From Parabacteroides chinchillae (GTDB taxonomy: Bacteria; Bacteroidota; Bacteroidia; Bacteroidales; Tannerellaceae): 64,000 nucleotides of DNA. Within the stretch, counting starts at the first letter, position 1. Every line of letters begins with the position of its first letter. Below the pieces are notes generated by a model. That model made no database searches and had not been told where the DNA came from. It was given only the letters and a program-made list of their open reading frames with translations. A program made the position numbers and the translations under genes. This document shows, in pieces, positions 55,486 to 63,652 of the stretch. The DNA lies in the NCBI RefSeq assembly GCF_900108035.1, contig NZ_FNVS01000013.1, positions 56,787-120,786 of the forward strand, written 5' to 3'.

Positions 55486-56565
55486 ATGGAAAAAATGTGT
55501 ACGAAGGGAATACATGAATATAATAGACGGAAAAGATCGCCGGGCTTGCGCTTTTGGCTGGCAGGAATCTGTATAGTATGCTTTATGTTGCTGTCGATTC
55601 TGGGAGCTTGTACGCAAATGGACGGTTTTGTACCCGGTCCGGGCAAGAAACCCGTAACAGACGGGCAAAGTTATACCGTTCGTTTTGCCCCCTTGCGCAT
55701 AGAAGAAGGGACGGCTACCCGTGCGGCACAAATAGTGGCTTCGGGACGGTTGCGCCTGCTGGTTTATCCGGCGGGGGCAAGCATTACGACCGATCAGCCG
55801 GCAGGCCAGAAACTGTATGACGTAACGGACGGGCAAATGACGGTGGTTTCCGGAGATTCAGACCTGGAACTCTCTGCCGGCAATTATCACTTCTACGCCC
55901 TGATGCCGGGCGAAAGCGTCTTGCCGGTATTGGGAGTAACGCCCGTGGCATTTACCCATGGGCAGGATATACATGCCAGTATGACGAAGGTGTCTGTGTC
56001 CGAAGGGGCTGTTGTTACGCTTACCCCGCTGGCACATAAGGCGAGCCGTTTGGAGTTTGTGATAGAGAAGGCGGCCGATGCCACCTACCAGGCCTTGGGG
56101 CAGCCCTCGCAGATGGTTCTCTACAGTCAGCCGCACGGGCCGGTTGCCTTTAAACTGGATGATACGGGAGGCAACTTCCGGACTGTAGCCGGACTGGACA
56201 CCCTCCGCTTCGATGCTTTTGCACCGCAATCCGCCCCCGAAACGGGTTACAGGCAAGACCGCGTGGTGTTGCCACGGCCGGTGGGAGACTTCAATATAGC
56301 CATCGACACGCAGATAGACTTGGGTGACGGCAAGGGGATGACAAACTGTACTGTCAAAGGACAAATAGAGAACCGTATGTTTGATCCCGGAAAATATTAC
56401 CATTTCCGGATACGGGTGAGAGACCTCCGCGAAGGCGGAGATATTATGCTGGTGGTTACGGACTGGAACCGGCTTGGCTGGGACGGCAGCATGGGAGGAA
56501 GCGGACAGGAAATACTGGCAGGGCAATGGACCGGTATAACATACGGTGATGACATGGGTGTATAA
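55486..56565 (+). CDS. Fimbrillin-clan lipoprotein (FimB/BF2992-like)
   Basis: A 359-residue lipoprotein with an unusually long basic N-terminus (~20 residues before the helix) and lipid Cys42 in ILGACT. A Thr-Arg-Ala site lies at Arg79. N-domain elements include NYHFYALMPGESVLPV and PLAHKASRLEFVIEKA; the C-domain includes YYHFRIRVRDLREGGDIML and ends VTDWNRLGWDGSMGGSGQ plus a short tail. It sits between the fimbrillins and the large tip-like genes and could be an adaptor subunit. Confidence 0.65.
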   Translation: MEKMCTKGIHEYNRRKRSPGLRFWLAGICIVCFMLLSILGACTQMDGFVPGPGKKPVTDGQSYTVRFAPLRIEEGTATRAAQIVASGRLRLLVYPAGASITTDQPAGQKLYDVTDGQMTVVSGDSDLELSAGNYHFYALMPGESVLPVLGVTPVAFTHGQDIHASMTKVSVSEGAVVTLTPLAHKASRLEFVIEKAADATYQALGQPSQMVLYSQPHGPVAFKLDDTGGNFRTVAGLDTLRFDAFAPQSAPETGYRQDRVVLPRPVGDFNIAIDTQIDLGDGKGMTNCTVKGQIENRMFDPGKYYHFRIRVRDLREGGDIMLVVTDWNRLGWDGSMGGSGQEILAGQWTGITYGDDMGV

Positions 56566-56585
56566 TGCTTTAAAAGAGATATAGG

Positions 56586-59018
56586 ATGAAAAGAATTGAA
56601 CATACATATACAAGCTGGGCTATAGCGGCAGGGTGTTTGCTGCTGCTTTCTGCCTGCACAGACAGTTTCGATACGTTGGTGCCGCAAGGCAACCTGTCGC
56701 TCAGGCTTACGGCTATCAGCCTTGACGAACAGCCCGGTGCGGAAGTCCGCAAGGTTCCTCTTACCCGCACATCGGCTGCTACCGGGGTAGACGAGAATAC
56801 GATAATCCATCTTTGGGTATTACAATACAACGGCACGGGCGATGCCGCCACTTTGGCAGGCAAGAATACCTACGAAGGCGCTACCCTGTCGCCGGCCGAC
56901 CAGAACCTGAACAACCTGGTGCCGGGCACTTCGCAAACACTGGTGTTTGTAGCAAACTGCCCTGCCGCCTCTGCTTTGGGGACAGCGCTTAACGGACTGG
57001 GCGACGGATCGGCGCTGTCGGCTTTTAAAGCTATTAAACAGACGATAACCGACGAGCCCGACCTGTTTAGCAATGGTACGATTCCCATGGTAGGATATTG
57101 GGACGGAGAGATAAAAAGCAATGCCGACGGCGGAAGCCCCATTGTGGCCACCATACAGATGGAACGTATGCTGGCTAAAGTAAACCTGACGGTTAAGTCC
57201 GTATTGCCCAACGGCGAGAACTTTAAAATATCGTCCGTACGGCTGAACCACGTGCCCGATGCCGCCTGGCTGGCACCCTCTGCGGCGACGCCGTTTCCTG
57301 CAAAAACAAGCATAACCCCGATAGACAACTACGGAGACATTACGAAGAACGGGACAGGAGAAGTTTCCGTACTTTGGTATATGCCCGAAAACCGGCGCGG
57401 AACCGGTACGGCGACAAGCTCGTCCGGCAAAACGGCGGCCAACCTGAATGCCGTGCAAGCCGGCGAAGGCGATGCGGCTACCTACGTCGAGATTACAGGA
57501 GACTATACGGTGGGCAATTATACATACGGCGCCGTCTATCGCAACTACATAGGGGGCAACTCGGTAACCGACTACAACCTGGCACGCAATTCGGCTTACA
57601 ACATCAGTATCACCATCCGTGGGAAAAATACCTCCGACAGCCGCATCCGGGTGTACGGACAAGCCTACACCGCACTGGCCGAAGCCGGAGAGATAGACAA
57701 CAACCCCAATACCGTGCCGGTGATGGATGCCGTGAAGTCGGTCAGGCAGACCGGACGTAGTGAGGCGGTAGCCGTTTCGTCGATGACGGTAGACGGAAGC
57801 ACTACCCGCCGCGGATTTGTCTATTCGGCAACGGTGAGCAACGAAGCCGGCCTGATAGAAGGAGGGACAAACGTGACTTCGGCCATCTCCGGAGGCAATT
57901 TTATCTCCGGGGAATATGAAGGCAAGCTTACCGGATTGCAGCAGGGCACTACCTATTATATACGTTCTTTTGCGGCCAACAGCCAGGGCGAAACCTACGG
58001 GCCGGTATATACCTTCGCAACGCCTGCCGTGCAAGCTGCAGCCAACTGCCAGATGGCATGCCCGGGGCAGACCCTGATGTTCGAACCCAAAGATGCGCTC
58101 GGCGCACTGAAAGATATTGATGCCGTAACCCTGTTGTGGCAAACGCGCGACAACGGAACTGCTTCCGGCAAACTCCCTCTGACCAAGGGGATAGACCTCA
58201 TGTATGATGCTGCCAACACGACCGTACTGGCACATATCAACCCCGAAGTATCGGCGGCTAATGCTGTGATAGAGGGTACAAAGGGCGGAGCAACCGTGTG
58301 GAGATGGCATATATGGGTAACCCCTTACCGCCCGGAAGGATTCGCGGTAAATGGAATAAATGCCTCGAAGGTGGTAGCCGGAGGGCGCGTACAAACCTAC
58401 GGAGCCAAATACAAGGCGGTTGCAGGGGATGGCAAAGCCATCATGGACCGCGACCTGGGGAGCCAGGCTACAGGTACTTTGCTCGATGAGGCGCAGGTAG
58501 CGCTCGACGCCTCTTTCCACTTCGGTATGCTTTACCAGTGGGGCTACCCGCTACCCTGGCCGGCGGCACAGCGCATTAACCAGACTTCGGCAATGCCCGT
58601 ATACGATATAAACGGAACGGAGATAACCCCGTCCGGATTCCAGACAACCGCCGCAGCCGGTGGAGCATGGGCAACGGCTAAAACGGCAGCCGACCCTTGT
58701 CCGGCCGGCTGGAAAGTAGCACCCGAAGGCGCCTTTGACGACCTGGCGGACTATGGCATACTTTCTTATTTTGACAGGTCTACCGATGCCGGAACGTTAT
58801 ACATACAAAACGGTTGCAATGCCTGGTTCTTTGCTGTCGGATGGCGCTCGCAATCAGGCTATTCCGACTATGGAACGGGAGCCCTCTGGACATCCGGCAA
58901 CGTGGATGCTTCCCACGCGTACGCATTGGAGTTTACCACGCGTACGGGTGGCAGCGTGTCACCCGGTAAGGTGACGGACTCTCACCTTGCCCTGCCGGTA
59001 CGGTGCATACAACAATAA
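56586..59018 (+). CDS. Large DUF4906-type putative pilus tip protein
   Basis: An 810-residue lipoprotein (lipid Cys24, Thr-Arg at Arg61). Layout: a DUF4906-like fimbrillin-clan region (~70-370, with IIHLWVLQYNGTG near the front and ARNSAYNISITIRG near the end), an Fn3-like region (~375-480, ending TYYIRSFAANSQGETYGPVYTF), a spacer domain, and a FISUMP-type C-terminal lectin-like domain (~600-810, with PCPAGWKVAPEG and ALPVRCIQQ at the end). Such size and layout fit an adhesin at the pilus tip. GC content is far above the housekeeping region. It shows no DGR-like codon run. Confidence 0.72.
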   Translation: MKRIEHTYTSWAIAAGCLLLLSACTDSFDTLVPQGNLSLRLTAISLDEQPGAEVRKVPLTRTSAATGVDENTIIHLWVLQYNGTGDAATLAGKNTYEGATLSPADQNLNNLVPGTSQTLVFVANCPAASALGTALNGLGDGSALSAFKAIKQTITDEPDLFSNGTIPMVGYWDGEIKSNADGGSPIVATIQMERMLAKVNLTVKSVLPNGENFKISSVRLNHVPDAAWLAPSAATPFPAKTSITPIDNYGDITKNGTGEVSVLWYMPENRRGTGTATSSSGKTAANLNAVQAGEGDAATYVEITGDYTVGNYTYGAVYRNYIGGNSVTDYNLARNSAYNISITIRGKNTSDSRIRVYGQAYTALAEAGEIDNNPNTVPVMDAVKSVRQTGRSEAVAVSSMTVDGSTTRRGFVYSATVSNEAGLIEGGTNVTSAISGGNFISGEYEGKLTGLQQGTTYYIRSFAANSQGETYGPVYTFATPAVQAAANCQMACPGQTLMFEPKDALGALKDIDAVTLLWQTRDNGTASGKLPLTKGIDLMYDAANTTVLAHINPEVSAANAVIEGTKGGATVWRWHIWVTPYRPEGFAVNGINASKVVAGGRVQTYGAKYKAVAGDGKAIMDRDLGSQATGTLLDEAQVALDASFHFGMLYQWGYPLPWPAAQRINQTSAMPVYDINGTEITPSGFQTTAAAGGAWATAKTAADPCPAGWKVAPEGAFDDLADYGILSYFDRSTDAGTLYIQNGCNAWFFAVGWRSQSGYSDYGTGALWTSGNVDASHAYALEFTTRTGGSVSPGKVTDSHLALPVRCIQQ

Positions 59019-59041
59019 AGATAATAAAGAACAGTAAAGAT

Positions 59042-62000
59042 ATGAAAAGACAATCACTACAAGCGCTGCCTGTGTTGGCCTTGCTGCTGCTATGGCTGGC
59101 AGGGGGCTGTACAGGAACGGAGGTAGAAGGCGAAGAGCCGGTGCTACCTTCCGGCAGTATTTTATCCGTGCAGATACCCGCCGGGGTGATCCCTTTGCAA
59201 ACCGTTACGCCGGTAGATACCAAAAGCGTGGGTGTTGCCGGATGCGAGGCCGATAGCCTTAGCAACGACCGGGGATTTCCTCTGGCCCAAACACCGGCCG
59301 ACAGCTTGCCGGACGTTACCCGGGCGAGCCAACCTACCTATGCACGGGCTATTGTACTTCAATACAAAGGAGGCACTTTGCAGAATACGGGAAAGACGGA
59401 TATCGATAACTATACCATCGGCAACTCCATCAGCGCCAAACTGGTGGCGGGCGAAGGCTGTAATGTGTATGTGCTGGTGGTAAACGAAACTGCAACCAGC
59501 GGGGGAGATGCCGCCTTTGCTACCGAATCGGGTCTCAAAACGGCAACTTATGACCTGTACGCCAAATTCCCATCGCCTACGGACAACGACATACCTCTGG
59601 CAGGAGCGCTTACCGGCGTAAATGTGGTACGCCTTACGGTAGACGGTGCCGAATCCGGCCTGATACAGCAAAGCGGTAGCCAGGATGTGGTGCGGGTACA
59701 ACTCAAACGCATAGCCGCCTGCCTGAAGCTGGACTTTCGCTATGGATTGAAAGGCTATCTGGCGGATGCAAACAGCGGAAAGATCATGAACGTGCCCCAG
59801 TCGATGCCTCTGATAGAGCCTGCCGGGGATACCTGTCCGGACGAATCGGCTCCGTTTGGCTCCATATCGTTTACCCTGACCGATTGCGACGGCGACAATG
59901 ATGACCAACCGGCCACTTCCGTAGTACGCTATGTGCCGGCCAATAAGCGGGGCAGCGCCCCGGGCATATCACGCCCGTCCGACAAGTACGGCGCCAACGC
60001 CCCTTCCGCCAAATGCACATATATCGCTTTTACGGCCAAAGAGAAGGCTAATCCTGCACACATGCTTACCTACAGCTTTTATCTGGGAGCCAACAATACA
60101 ACCGATTTCAATATCGAACGCAATACGGTTTATACCCTTAACAGTACCATCTCGCAGGGGGCGGGGGGCGATAACCGTGTGACCGAAGCAGGGCTTATGC
60201 CCGAACTGCATACCGACCCGTTGGTGCAAAGTATCACCTCTACCGGTGCTACGCTTCGGGGTACCCTCTCCAATCAGGGGAACCTTACCGAATACGGTTT
60301 CTATTATAAGGCCGAAACCTCTTTTGAAGGTGCTTCGGGAGCAACCAAGCTGGCTTCTGCCAACCTGTCGGGCGGCAGTTTTACGGCTTCGCTTACCGGA
60401 CTTACGGCCAAGAAGGTATATTATTTCCGTTCCTATGCCGTTAGTGGCGGCCAGACATTGTATGGCGAGCTGGCCTCTTTCTCCACCAATGCGGACGGGG
60501 CGCCGGTACTTACCACGCTGGTGGCTCCCGTTTCGGCAACCGACGGACGCAGTGCCGCCTCTTCGGGCAACGCTGTTGCCAATGCTACGGCATGGGGGAT
60601 TGTATATGCTTTGACAACCGGCCTGCAACCTGCACAAGGACAGGGTACGCGACAGGCCGGTTCGGGCAATGCCGTAACCCTTACTCCGCTGACGCCGGGT
60701 ACCGATTATTATTATTACCATTATGCCTCCAACGCACAAGGATATGTATATAGTTCGGCCGAGAAGTCGTTTCGTACGAAAAACTATCCGGCCACGCCTA
60801 CCGCTGCATCGGTAACCTCTACCGAGGTAAACAAGCTTAAGTTTCAGGGCACGCTGCCGGAACGCCTGAATGCTGTGGACGATTATCCTGCAACGGCAGG
60901 CGTAAAGCTCTGGACGAGCAATCCGGGTGCGCTCTCGCCGTCTGCTGCTGTGCCGACCCCGTCTGCCGGCCTGGCTTTTGCCTCTCCGGCTACTCCGGGA
61001 GCCAAAACGGTGGACTGGACGGCTATGACCGCCGGACAGACCTATTACTATGCGGTTTATTCTACCAATGGGGTGGGCACGGTATACCATGCCGCCTCGG
61101 CGCCCTCGTTTACCGCCTCGGCAGCCTTGCCCGACCCGTCTCCCAAGACTAAGACCGTAGGGCCGCAGCCCGCTACCGGCGCTTTTACCATTACTACGAC
61201 CGGCCGCAACACCAATGCCGCCGTAGCAGGCTCTGCCGTAACCGTGGCTTCGGGCAACGGCACGACCTCCAAAAGCATTACGGTAGTTGCCAATACAACT
61301 GCCGGCCAACGTTCGTCTACACTTACATTTACTACCGTGGGCGAACTGCCGCTACGTTCCAATACGGCAACTGTTACGCAGTACGGGGTAGTGTTCCCGG
61401 CTTCGTTCGGCAATGTAACGGATGTTTCCAAAGACGGAAAGGCTGCTACCTCCGTACCGGTAACCGCCAATATCCCCTGGCAGGCTACTAGCAACGCCGC
61501 CTGGTGTACCATCGACGGCAGCAGCCAGACGGGCAGTACACATACGGGCGCAAACACCCAGACAGGCAGTGACCAGAATTTTACCTATACGGTGGCTAAG
61601 AATGAAGGGACATCGCGTACGGCTACGGTTACGGTAAAAGGTACCGGCAGCTTTACCGGCTTTTCAAAAACCTTTACGGTAGCCCAGTTGTCCGGCACAT
61701 GGCTGAATATAGACAAAACAAATATGACAACAGGCCCTCAGGCTTCCAGCCATGCTCTGGCAATCACAAGTAACACATCATGGACATTGGCTTCGAGCAA
61801 CACTTCTGTTGCTACAGTAGGAACGGCTTCGGGCACCAACAATGCTAACCCTGCCATATCGTTAAAGGATTATACCACTGCAGGCAGTTCTCGTACAGCA
61901 ACAATCACGGTGACTCCTACCGAGAGCGATAAAAAGAGTTACACAATTACGCAGTACGGGGTAGTATTCCCGGCTTCGTTCGGCAATGTAACGGGTGTTT

Positions 62001-62791
62001 CCAAAGACGGAAAGGCTGCTACCTCCGTATCGGTAACCGCCAATATCCCCTGGCAGGCTACCAGCAACGCCTCCTGGTGTACCATTGCAAACGGTTCTCA
62101 AACCGGCGACAATACGCAGGCCGGCAGTGCAAAGAGCTTTACGTATACGGTAGCCCAGAATACGGGTGTCGCCCGTACCGCCACCATAACGGTAAAAGGT
62201 ACCGGCAGCTTTACCGGCTTTACGCAAACCTTTACAGTAGCCCAGCTTGCCGGCGGACAGATAAATATCAAACCGGGTGACCCGGGCAGCGATAATAGTG
62301 ATATAGACTTTACAGCTCCGGTACTCACTATCAACCAGGCCTTGGCCGATGTTTATAAGAATAAAGAGTCTAACCTTACTACTTATCCTCCATTCAATTA
62401 TGATGGTGGCGCTTCTTCCGGTACAACGGGTTCCGATAGGAACGGTGTATCTTCTAGTTGTACTTTAACTAAGGAATATTCTATCGAGGTTGAAAAGACT
62501 GAGCGTGGTACTACTATATCCAGTTACGTTGTCGCTATTGACTATTGTAAAGGATTAGGTACAGGTTGGCGTGTTCCTACAATTATAGAGTTAAAAGGAA
62601 TGTATGATAATAGAGCTACATTGCAAAGCGCCGGCTGCGCTGCGTTCATCAGCAATGTCTACTGGAGTAGTTCGGTCTACGGTGGCAACGCCGACAGGCG
62701 CTGCGTACTGTACTTCTTCACCATTGACAGTTTCAGTTGGGGCGGCACGACGGGCTACAACTACTATGTTCGCTGTGTCCGGGATATCTGA
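59042..62791 (+). CDS. Large DUF4906-type tip adhesin with BACON repeats and a DGR-like variable end
   Basis: A 1249-residue lipoprotein from the ATG at 59042 (lipid Cys23, Thr-Arg-Ala at Arg94). Layout: DUF4906-like region (~100-385), three Fn3-like repeats (~387-485, 490-580, 586-693), a BACON-like stretch (~700-782), two nearly identical BACON domains (~782-884 and ~974-1070) around another BACON-like unit, and a DUF1566-type C-type-lectin-like C-terminus (~1090-1249) with GTGWRVPTIIELKGMYDN and YWSSS. The last ~45 codons look like a DGR variable region. Codon use changes from GC-rich to AT-rich at about 62300, at the start of the C-terminal domain, and becomes GC-rich again from ~62630. 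Its likely role is a pilus-tip adhesin with a diversified ligand-binding face. Confidence 0.75.
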   Translation: MKRQSLQALPVLALLLLWLAGGCTGTEVEGEEPVLPSGSILSVQIPAGVIPLQTVTPVDTKSVGVAGCEADSLSNDRGFPLAQTPADSLPDVTRASQPTYARAIVLQYKGGTLQNTGKTDIDNYTIGNSISAKLVAGEGCNVYVLVVNETATSGGDAAFATESGLKTATYDLYAKFPSPTDNDIPLAGALTGVNVVRLTVDGAESGLIQQSGSQDVVRVQLKRIAACLKLDFRYGLKGYLADANSGKIMNVPQSMPLIEPAGDTCPDESAPFGSISFTLTDCDGDNDDQPATSVVRYVPANKRGSAPGISRPSDKYGANAPSAKCTYIAFTAKEKANPAHMLTYSFYLGANNTTDFNIERNTVYTLNSTISQGAGGDNRVTEAGLMPELHTDPLVQSITSTGATLRGTLSNQGNLTEYGFYYKAETSFEGASGATKLASANLSGGSFTASLTGLTAKKVYYFRSYAVSGGQTLYGELASFSTNADGAPVLTTLVAPVSATDGRSAASSGNAVANATAWGIVYALTTGLQPAQGQGTRQAGSGNAVTLTPLTPGTDYYYYHYASNAQGYVYSSAEKSFRTKNYPATPTAASVTSTEVNKLKFQGTLPERLNAVDDYPATAGVKLWTSNPGALSPSAAVPTPSAGLAFASPATPGAKTVDWTAMTAGQTYYYAVYSTNGVGTVYHAASAPSFTASAALPDPSPKTKTVGPQPATGAFTITTTGRNTNAAVAGSAVTVASGNGTTSKSITVVANTTAGQRSSTLTFTTVGELPLRSNTATVTQYGVVFPASFGNVTDVSKDGKAATSVPVTANIPWQATSNAAWCTIDGSSQTGSTHTGANTQTGSDQNFTYTVAKNEGTSRTATVTVKGTGSFTGFSKTFTVAQLSGTWLNIDKTNMTTGPQASSHALAITSNTSWTLASSNTSVATVGTASGTNNANPAISLKDYTTAGSSRTATITVTPTESDKKSYTITQYGVVFPASFGNVTGVSKDGKAATSVSVTANIPWQATSNASWCTIANGSQTGDNTQAGSAKSFTYTVAQNTGVARTATITVKGTGSFTGFTQTFTVAQLAGGQINIKPGDPGSDNSDIDFTAPVLTINQALADVYKNKESNLTTYPPFNYDGGASSGTTGSDRNGVSSSCTLTKEYSIEVEKTERGTTISSYVVAIDYCKGLGTGWRVPTIIELKGMYDNRATLQSAGCAAFISNVYWSSSVYGGNADRRCVLYFFTIDSFSWGGTTGYNYYVRCVRDI
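61375..61690 (+). repeat. BACON repeat 1 inside the tip adhesin
   Basis: Encodes GVVFPASFGNVTDVSKDGKA and IPWQATSNAAWCTI. It matches 61948-62250 with few base changes, at a 573-base (191-codon) offset, so the repeat is in frame. Confidence 0.8.
61948..62250 (+). repeat. BACON repeat 2 inside the tip adhesin
   Basis: The partner of the repeat at 61375. The best-conserved part is the first ~145 bases; the Thr/Gly-rich loop is shorter here. Confidence 0.8.
62657..62788 (+). other. Putative DGR variable region (VR)
   Basis: Encodes VYWSSS, then ~30 codons from GTC at 62675, then YVRCVRDI and stop. Of the 30 codons from 62675, 24 end in C or T, mostly C, and the first two positions vary widely (GTC, TAC, GGC, AAC, GCC, GAC, CGC, TGC, TTC, ACC). 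This is what adenine mutagenesis of AAC/AAT-rich template codons gives. Conserved frames on both sides match published Bacteroides DGR target proteins. No template repeat or reverse transcriptase is in the window. Confidence 0.6.
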
Positions 62792-62806
62792 TTGGCAGAT
62801 AAAATA

Positions 62807-63003
62807 TGGCTTTAGCCCGGTTTCAATTGCCGTCGGTTTCAACCGACGGAGGCAGTAGATTCTCCTCTTTCCAGGGCTTTAGCCCAATTGGAGAAGATAG
62901 CTAAAAAGAGCTTTCCAGAAAGAAATTTGGCTAAAGCCGATACAGAAAGCCTCCCTTAGTCCGTCAGCTGAAGCAGACGGCAATAGAGCTTAGGCTAAAG
63001 CCA
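62807..63003 (+). repeat. Dispersed palindromic repeat module A, copy 3
   Basis: 197 bp, with terminal TGGCTTTAGCC / GGCTAAAGCCA. It lies 15 bases after the adhesin stop, and its middle matches copy 1 very closely. Confidence 0.88.
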
Positions 63004-63130
63004 TATCGAAGAGAGATAGCTGAAGAAAGGTAACCAGAGAGAGGTAACCGAAAACAGACATATTGAAAACAAGCTCGTCAAGAGCAAAAAGCAGGCATAG
63101 GCACAGGATATCTGATTGGCAGATAAAATA

Positions 63131-63329
63131 TGGCTTTAGCCCGGTTTCAATTGCCGTCGGTTTCAACCGACGGAGGCAGTAGATTCTCCTCTTTCCAGGG
63201 GTTTAGCCCAATTGAGAAGGATTGTTAAAAGTAGATTTCCGGAAAGAAATTTGGCTAAAGCCACTAAAGATAGATATTCCTTTAGTCTGTCAGCTGAAGC
63301 AGACGGCAATAGAGCTTAGGCTAAAGCCA
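63131..63329 (+). repeat. Dispersed palindromic repeat module A, copy 4
   Basis: 199 bp, in the second unit of the tandem duplication and followed by module B, giving the same A+B order as the inverted copy at 31638-32059. Confidence 0.88.
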
Positions 63330-63410
63330 TATCGAAGAGAGATAGCTGAAAAAAGGTAACCAGAGAGAGGTAACCGAAAACAGACATATTGAAAACAAGC
63401 TCGTCAAGAG

Positions 63411-63618
63411 CAGACCGTATCGGCCATCCCAAAAGAAAGCTGCGCTTTCTTGTTTGCGGCATCAGCGGCCGGGCGTTAAGCGCAGGTAAAAGACGCAGCG
63501 TTAAAACCAGCGGCTGTTTGAGCGTAGCGAGTTCCGCTGGTTCAGCGAAGTCTTTTGCCGGAGTAGCCCGGACGGTGCAGCCTTGACCTTTTGGTTACTT
63601 TTGGGTCAAGCCAAAAGT
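63411..63618 (+). repeat. Dispersed repeat module B, copy 2
   Basis: 208 bp, the inverted partner of 31638-31855. It ends with ACTTTTGG-GTCAAG-CCAAAAGT, 35 bases before the next tip-like gene. No gene is visible between 62792 and 63652. Confidence 0.85.
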
Positions 63619-63652
63619 AATAGAAACGTAATATGAATAAAAATAAACAGAT

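Larger units (their letters stand above)
62782..63412 (+). repeat. Imperfect tandem duplication (324-bp offset)
   Basis: Unit 1 (62782-63105) and unit 2 (63106-63412) start with the same GGATATCTGATTGGCAGATA, i.e. at the last codons and stop of the adhesin gene. Each contains one module A copy and a shared tail (AGAGAGGTAACCGAAAACAG). Divergence is concentrated in the middle of module A. Confidence 0.85.

Noticed and set aside
58690..59018. A second DGR variable region at the end of the 810-residue tip protein
   Set aside because: The C-terminal domain is also lectin-like, but its codons show no run of NNC/NNT and no YWSSS/YVRCVRD frame, so there is no sign of adenine-directed change.
62807..63329. 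CRISPR array from the repeated module A copies
   Set aside because: The units are ~200 bp, palindromic and imperfect, with no short identical repeats and unique spacers, and no cas genes are present.
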